Positions 58,121 to 64,000 of a DNA stretch of 64,000 bases are shown here, piece after piece. Where the stretch lies: assembly GCA_947359465.1 (NCBI GenBank), contig OX375878.1:74129916-74193915 (forward strand), given 5' to 3'. Within the stretch, counting starts at the first letter, position 1. Each line of letters opens with the position of its first letter. Source of the DNA: Metellina segmentata. Taxonomy: Eukaryota; Arthropoda; Arachnida; Araneae; Tetragnathidae. The translations under genes and the position numbers were made by a program. The notes under the pieces are model-generated. The model was given only the letters and a program-made list of their open reading frames with translations. It did not search any database and was not told where the DNA came from.

Positions 58121-58612
58121 TAACAATTCTGTTTTGATGATCCAAGCGCTATCTTGGAGCTTGGACCTGTCGTTCATAATGGAGGAAAATGAGAACAGGA
58201 ATAGAATAAATCATGCACAAGGATACACTGCACATATCAGCTGACTGGATGCTAGACTCAATAGGAAGCAAGAGATTGGGGACAAGAGAGTGTTGAAGCT
58301 ACCCATTAAGCATGACAAAGCAGTAAAAAATCGTTTCAGGTTGAAAGGATGAGACATTAACAATTCTGTTTTGATGATCCAAGCGCTGTCTTGGATCTTA
58401 AAACCTGGCGTTTATAAAGGTGGTTAAACGAGATTAGGGATAGAATAATAAATCATGCACAAGGATCCTCTGCACATATCATCTGACTGGATGCTAGACT
58501 CAATAGGAAGCATGAGGTTGTGGACAAGAGTGTGTTAAAAATACCCATTACGCATGACAAACCATTAACAAAGTAGTAAAAAACCGTTTCAAATTGGAAG
58601 GATGAGACATTA
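58121..58612. repeat. tandem duplication, two units of about 237 bp
   Basis: Unit 1 starts at 58121 and unit 2 at 58358, both with TAACAATTCTGTTTTGATGA. They share 'atgcacaagga', 'actggatgctagactcaata' and 'cattaagcatgacaaa / cattacgcatgacaaa' at the same spacing. Unit 2 ends near 58612 after a small internal insertion. The units differ at scattered positions, so the duplication is not recent. No coding function is recognised. Confidence 0.9.
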
Positions 58613-58643
58613 GCAATCCTTTGTTAGTTTTTTGTTGTGAAAC

Positions 58644-58831
58644 TGGTTGGTTTTAGGGTTTTATGGCCCAAGGGCCCCTATTTGGCCATGCTGCGCCAGA
58701 CACAAGACATACAATGTCAAGTAACAGAAAAACACACAATGAAAGTTTTACTGGCCCTGAAGAGATAGAAATACACCCAGGGAGTAATGCACTTGGCGGG
58801 AATTGAACCTGAGCCACCTACATGCAGTGAA
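58644..58831 (-). mobile_element. SINE family B, copy 5 (best preserved)
   Basis: Carries 'ggggccctatttggccatgctgcg' type sequence (split: 'cctatttggccatgctgc'), 'agacacaagacat', 'ttactggccctgaagag', 'acacccagggag' and 'gggaattgaacctgagcc'. Reverse-complemented, the last block gives a good B box, GGTTCAATTCC. Read from the minus strand. Confidence 0.8.
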
Positions 58832-59057
58832 ACTGTAGGACTTTAAACTAAATGCTAAAAATGTTCTCATATTTACTTCAGCATTTATATTTTTCCGTAG
58901 AATTTTAAGGTTTTTTTTATTGGAGGATTCCCCCCCCAGGTTTCTGCACTTCTATGGAAGCTATGCCACTACTGGGAGTTAGTTTGGTTGACACGAGGGC
59001 TTATTACAACTACACTCACGAAATAATAACCATAGAGGTTAGGCTTCAGAGATTAGG

Positions 59058-59108
59058 CTATGGTACAGTATCTCACGACACTAGGCACGGGAGTGTGTGT
59101 TGGTGCTA
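59058..59108. repeat. dispersed repeat core shared with 24.78 kb
   Basis: CGACACTAGGCACGGGAGTG followed by TGTGT, nearly identical to the stretch near 24799. It is part of an unnamed dispersed family. Confidence 0.55.
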
Positions 59109-59692
59109 GTTAGTTTGAATAGGGATTCCGTTTTGTTCGAACACGGCACCTATAAATCATTGAAATATCTTGTTATCTTGAGTATCCCTTGAATTTCAAA
59201 TCCTTAATTACTTAAGTTTAAAAAAACATTACAAAAATTAGTACTATGCAAGGTCTATATATGAGCTGTCACCAGTAGCATGGTACCGTGACATTCTACT
59301 CCGAGTTTATCCGATGAAATAGTTTTACTCCGGAGGTATATTTTAGAGCCAAGAGCTTTAGTAGGTTTTTGCCTTTGATTAATTAACTCGCTGAATTGAG
59401 ATTTTTGTACTGTAATGTGCAGTCTGTTTTCTAGGTTCAAAAAACGGTAAATATTTTCATCATGTTTATAATAGAAGTGTATATTTATATAAAGGTAAAG
59501 AAAAAATGTACATTAATGCAAGTCAAACATTGTGTATTTTTATTTCGTATGAGCCTTGCTTGGCTCTATATATACTGGTCCGAAGTACGCATGTGAAGGT
59601 TTAGGTACGATTAAAGTGCGATTTTTGTAATCCCTTTTTTTTTTCATTAAATATTACTAATTTTTCCATAGTTATTTACGCAAAAAAAAATT

Positions 59693-60010
59693 AATTACTC
59701 GTTCTTTAATTTTAGAAACGTCTCAAGAAGTCAATACAACAAAACATCAAGATACTGTGAATTTAGATGCTAAAACTAAAAAAAACAATTTCTGCAATCG
59801 TGTGAAGTCTGAAAACATTTCTAGCTCACATAAACGCAACAAAACAATAAAAAATGAATTACTCGTTCTTCAATTTTAGAAACGTCTCAAGAAGTCAATA
59901 CAACAAAACATCAAGATACTGTGAATTTAGGTGCTAAAACTAAAAAAACAATTTCTGCACTCGTGTGAAGTCTGAAAACATTTCTATCTCACTTAAACGC
60001 AAACGTCAAT
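59693..60010 (+). repeat. 164-bp tandem duplication containing an acceptor-plus-exon-like unit
   Basis: Unit 1 (59693-59856) and unit 2 (59857 to about 60010) are highly similar. Each begins AATTACTCGTTCTTYAATTT followed by TAG|AAACGTCTCAAG, a plausible 3' splice site (AG at 59714-59715 and 59878-59879). In unit 1 a frame is open after the acceptor (TSQEVNTTKHQDTVNLDAKT and onward, about 50 codons to a stop). In unit 2 the same frame is lost because an A run is one base shorter. No donor is seen. It may be a duplicated last exon, one copy broken, or a chance resemblance. Confidence 0.55.
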
Positions 60011-60116
60011 AAACAATTGCCTGCTTTTTATCCAAAAAAAAATACCGTTCACTGACCCATAAAAGTTATATCACTTGAACTTAAAAGTATTTTGCTAAAT
60101 GTTTCTAATTTGAATC

Positions 60117-60172
60117 AGGTAGGTGTTTTAATTAACGTCATACTTGTGTAACACAACAGGCTATTGATAATT
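60117..60172 (-). mobile_element. SINE family A, tail fragment
   Basis: About 55 bp: 'aggtaggtgttttaattaac' then 'acacaacaggctattga'. The rest is missing. Confidence 0.75.
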
Positions 60173-60638
60173 TCAATCAGAAATTCATTCCTGGTTTACA
60201 GATGCAAAATGATCGCAAATGCAAAATAAAAGTTTTTAACATGTCATGGTTTTAAATTGCAAACATTAAATGGATACATAGAATAGACCAAATAACTCGT
60301 ATCGCTGGTGATTAAAGCCCGATTTAAAGCTGCTGGTCGATTAAAGTTGGTAGTGCTTAGATTATTTTTCTGAGTGGGAATAACCGGTTGAAATCAGAAC
60401 GTGTCTAACTATTAAGATAATTTATGTATTTAATTTGAAAGGATAATTGATTAATTATAAAGATATAACTGATCTGAAAATGTGCTTGGAGTTCCTCTTT
60501 GAAATCTATCTTCCTTCTGCATTTTCTTTGACACTCGATTTCAATTTAATAAAATTACCCATGCTTGTTCTAACCAACTATTATAAGTAAAATCTCGAAT
60601 ATTAGGTTAATCTAGCGTTAGGGTAATGTGCTACTTAC

Positions 60639-60754
60639 GCAAAATCTAATTAGATTAACGGAACAAATATCGCTGCCATTCATTCCCCAGTCGGGAACAT
60701 TTCTATAATTGCTGGCAAGTACATTCATAAAATAGTAGAGGGTGTACTTAAGAA
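60639..60754 (-). other. candidate exon (weak)
   Basis: On the minus strand a frame encoding NVPDWGMNGSDICSVNLIRF and one more Cys codon runs into the donor TGC|GTAAGTAG (60638-60633). The upstream AG (CTAACCAG) lacks a pyrimidine run. It is moderately protein-like but poorly supported. Confidence 0.2.
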
Positions 60755-61010
60755 CTGGTTAGTGATTAACATTACGTTTTTGTAAGCGGTCATTCAACTT
60801 TTAGATTACGAGTGAAAATATTCGTCATTTCTCTTTTTAGAAACTGCACTTAAAAGCTAGTTATTCCGTTAACAGTAAAAGTTTGAATTAATCTACTGGT
60901 ACCTTTTAAAAAATATTCTTAAAATGTTTTATGAATTTTAATAATTCTTTTAACGCTGTCAATAACAATCCAAGTTACTCATGGGATCCATGTTTTTCGA
61001 TTGATTTGTG

Positions 61011-61344
61011 GTAATGGTAATGGTAATTTTTAGTTAACGTCGTACTAGAGCAACACAACGGGCTATTGACGACGGTCCGGGATCAGTCCCTTAAGGGAAA
61101 GATCCGAGGACAACACCTCGTAATTTTGAACCACGGTCAGATGACGAAGCAACACCTGAGCTGGCACCCCACTCTCCAAACTTCCACGCCAACCCAACGT
61201 GAGGACTTTCGGCCACGACAGATTTAAGGTGCACCAGCCGCCTCTACATCATACGCTTACAAACATCCATGCCCGGACCCGGATTCGAACCAGGAACCTT
61301 CCGATCTAGAGGCTAACACCTTAACCACTATACCGGTTGGTCGG
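61011..61344 (-). mobile_element. SINE family A, full length, best preserved (head type 1)
   Basis: A 334-bp copy with a perfect 13-bp target duplication, CGATTGATTTGTG (60998-61010 and 61345-61357). It includes the complete body and a type-1 head with B-box region GGTTCGAATCCGG (reverse-complemented, near 61272-61284). Its 3' tail, read in sense, is an ATTACC microsatellite. The clean target duplication and low divergence make it the youngest-looking SINE here. Confidence 0.96.
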
Positions 61345-61357
61345 CGATTGATTTGTG

Positions 61358-62585
61358 AATTGTATACTTACATGAATTGTTTACTAAGTAAGAGCGGTAT
61401 AAGGTAGCTGAATGTATTTTTCTTTAGTAGATTTCCCATAATTTTAGATCCCAAAGACTCCATCAATACAGGTTTGGCTTTTTATCCAGATTAATCACAA
61501 GCTCTAGCTGCAAGATTTTACTGAGCACTTCCCGATTTCCATGGTCATATTTGAAGTGAAATATCCTGCTAGTATTGTCTCGTTCTCTTCAGTCACTCAC
61601 GCTTACTGAAAATGCCAAAAATGTCTTTGGTGTTCGAGTTTTTGACTTAATATACAACATTAATTTCACATCATCGGACTCGAGATATACCACCACAACA
61701 TGAACGCCTGTTCTCGTAATTTGGTAAAAATCCTAATATCTGGGAGCAAGATATGGTTTTTTGGGGTAAATGGATGACAGAACAGGATTTGACTTTCTAG
61801 TCCTGTTTTGTATATTTCTAGCAGATGCAATTTTCAAAATTAGGAAAGGTTAAACAGTCCGTCCATTTCGTCCAAGTTTTGACCAGAAGGAACAAATCGC
61901 TTTTCATGTAGACATTGTTACGAAAAATATATTGGTGATACAACTGGAGTGACTGGACATTGTGATAATTGAAATGATAGCTGTACTCTCGCCTTTTCGA
62001 TGTAGAAAAACAAACATTGGATCGAACACCGTGGATTCTGTTCGAACTAAATTCAATTAAATTATTCCTTAATATTAATATTTACAACTGAAGCCATGGT
62101 TCAAATCTAATGCGGATGGCATCCACTAGTCTTTGAAGTAAATTAGCGCTAAGCCAAATTTCGACGCTAAAACTAGTAGAAATCTTCCTTCTCAATAAAA
62201 AACAAAAATGTTTTAAAGGGATTTACAAGACGTTGCTACAACTGTCGTTTAAAAAAATATTAAAAAATTTAACTAAAAATATGAACTGACTGTTAATTTA
62301 CTGCACGAAACAAGATATCAAATCGATGGCTCATAGAGAAGCATCTTCCTCTTGCCTCTTATTTGATACAATTCTCACTTTTCCGACTTATACCAAAAAC
62401 AATACCCATAAGTAGAAATAAGTTAAGAAATTATTTCGGGAGCTTTATAATTGAATATTGTTTGCGTTATAATTGAGTATTGCGTATTGTTATAATATTT
62501 AAGTGTAACTAATAGGGGAATGTAATTATTATGAACAATAAATTATCTTTGATTTTCCCTAAACAGCCTGATAGAACCCTGGACC
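61358..62585. other. no gene seen
   Basis: AT-rich, with no recognised coding sequence or repeat. Confidence 0.5.
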
Positions 62586-62589
62586 ACTT

Positions 62590-62720
62590 CATGGGTTTAA
62601 TACAACTAAAAGAGAGCTTATACTGACGCAGAAGAGAGAACTAAACACAAAGCGGAATTGAACCTGAACCACCTACAACTTGCGTGTTGTTAGCGGTGAT
62701 GATACCCACTGAGTCTCGGA
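62590..62720 (-). mobile_element. SINE family B, copy 6 (partial)
   Basis: Retains 'cttatactgacgcagaagag', 'gcggaattgaacctgaacc' and a reversed head 'acccactgagtctcgg'. The upstream body is missing. Confidence 0.7.
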
Positions 62721-64000
62721 CCTCAGAAGAGTGCAGACATGTCACCTTTTTGAGTCTCATTAGTCATGATGATAAACAGGGGGAAATATGTGGTGCAAAA
62801 ATTTCATTGTGAATGTTAAAAATAATGGGCATATTCATGTATTCATTTTTCATCATTAATGTAATTTGCTCAAAGGAATGGAAATTAGGCCTTAGCAAAC
62901 AAATAAATCACACAAAACATCCTTATACTATCCATGATTTGAATACTCTGGAATAATTTATGTACTGAAATGTTTCTTAGCAGAAACAATATTTCCAAAA
63001 GTTGTTTTAGATTCATTACATCCAGAGGACATTAACTTTTTCATGCAACTTCGATAATGATATTTTGATGTTTTGAGATCGGGAAATTCTTTCAAAGCTG
63101 AAATAAATCTTTCGAGGCCCAAAAAAGTCTATTTTCAGCTTATTTTTTAATGTATTGAAAATTATTCGTGGAGATTGTTTATTTGAAAAATGGATTCAAA
63201 ATTAAAAGGCCTTTTTCGCTCTTAAATACCATGTAATAACAAGAAAAATCTATTGTTTTTTAATTTAAAGAGTTGGTTTAAAATAGCAATAACGAGAACA
63301 ATGCCATAAAATAAACATATCTTTTTTTTTTTTTCAAAATCTGTCCAAATCAGAGATTGCTTCTTTGCAAAGATTTCTAAAAGTTAAATTAAATTCAACC
63401 AAACAATCCACTTTTGCAATATTCGAAAATAAATTACGAAAAAACTTTAATGGAGTGTGTAATTTAAAAAAATAAGATGTGTTTACTTAAAAATAAAAGA
63501 AATAAACTATTTTTCAAAAATTCCAAGTTGGAGGACATTATATATAGATTAAATTATCTACTCTTCTTTTTTTACATCAATTTTTAATGTAAAAGAGAAT
63601 TAAATTGAAATTATAAGACTTATCAAAGGGATTTTTCCGTTTAACTGTTTTTTCATATAAATTATTTATTACTGATGAAATTCTATCGGCTTATTTAGCT
63701 TTAATTCTGAATTTGTAAGATTAATTTACTTGGAGCTGTTTATAAATGTGTCAATATTTTTTCTACCTTATCTCTCTCGGTATTAAAACCTTAGTCATCA
63801 TAAAAATAACTTTTTTGTGAACGCTAAAAAGAATATAAAGTTCTGTGGTTTCTAACATTTAAGTACTTTTAATTCATTTACTTATTTACAGTTTTTCATC
63901 TTATCCAGTTTTCCATAGAATGTTGTTTATGAACATATTATTAGGCCTACTTATGCTAAAATTTGAAAGTTTTTTATTTTGTTCCCAAAGGAAAATGAAT
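62721..64000. other. no gene seen
   Basis: Strongly AT-rich to the end of the window. No repeat or exon was recognised. Confidence 0.5.

Overview
The window looks like AT-rich, gene-poor nuclear DNA of an arthropod, most likely an araneoid (orb-weaving) spider. The evidence is the combination of two tRNA-derived SINE families, several Tc1/mariner families and one hAT family that I associate with spider genomes. This assignment is from memory and was not searched. There is no prokaryotic-style gene packing, no operon, no rRNA gene and no free-standing tRNA gene. The only tRNA-like sequence is in SINE heads.

Most of what can be named is transposable-element debris. SINE family A (about 330 bp) occurs at least twelve times, five of them full or nearly full length, with two different tRNA-like heads on one shared body. 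SINE family B occurs six times. DNA transposons are: an internally deleted hAT (14360-15853) with a perfect 8-bp target duplication, sitting inside a SINE-A; two Tc1 copies back to back (21464-22485 and about 22480-23095); a mariner remodelled into a 1000-bp fold-back (29183-30182); two full-length but dead Tc1 copies with TIRs (45046-46263 and 54320-55694); and smaller Tc1/mariner relics. Non-autonomous or structural elements are a hAT-type MITE packed with CATCGA motifs (42163-42905), a long-armed palindromic element (50841-51282) with a related half-copy near 34.6 kb, two Helitron-like 3' ends (12814 and 34924), and a roughly 2-kb element with GGTGTTTC-type termini around a 113/114-bp tandem array (30523-32500). 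A 186-codon intact frame on the minus strand (23834-24394) resembles the C-terminus of KRAB-A-domain-containing-2-like integrase proteins.

Host coding sequence is sparse. The best supported pieces are two internal exons with strong splice sites: 38540-38723 on the plus strand and 57663-57839 on the minus strand. A possible signal-peptide exon at 25432-25570 (plus) ends in a phase that fits the 38.5-kb exon, but codon 9 reads as a stop. Weaker candidates lie at 1364-1414 (minus), 43.8 kb (plus), and a duplicated acceptor-plus-exon near 59.7-60.0 kb (plus). The simplest reading is that the window is mostly intron or intergenic DNA of one or two long-intron genes, possibly overlapping on opposite strands.

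I did not find a clear new biological system. The observations most worth checking are the isolated exons, the mariner fold-back carrying two inverted copies of its own start codon region, the CATCGA-packed MITE, the tandem array in a TIR-bounded element, and the head-swapped SINE family.
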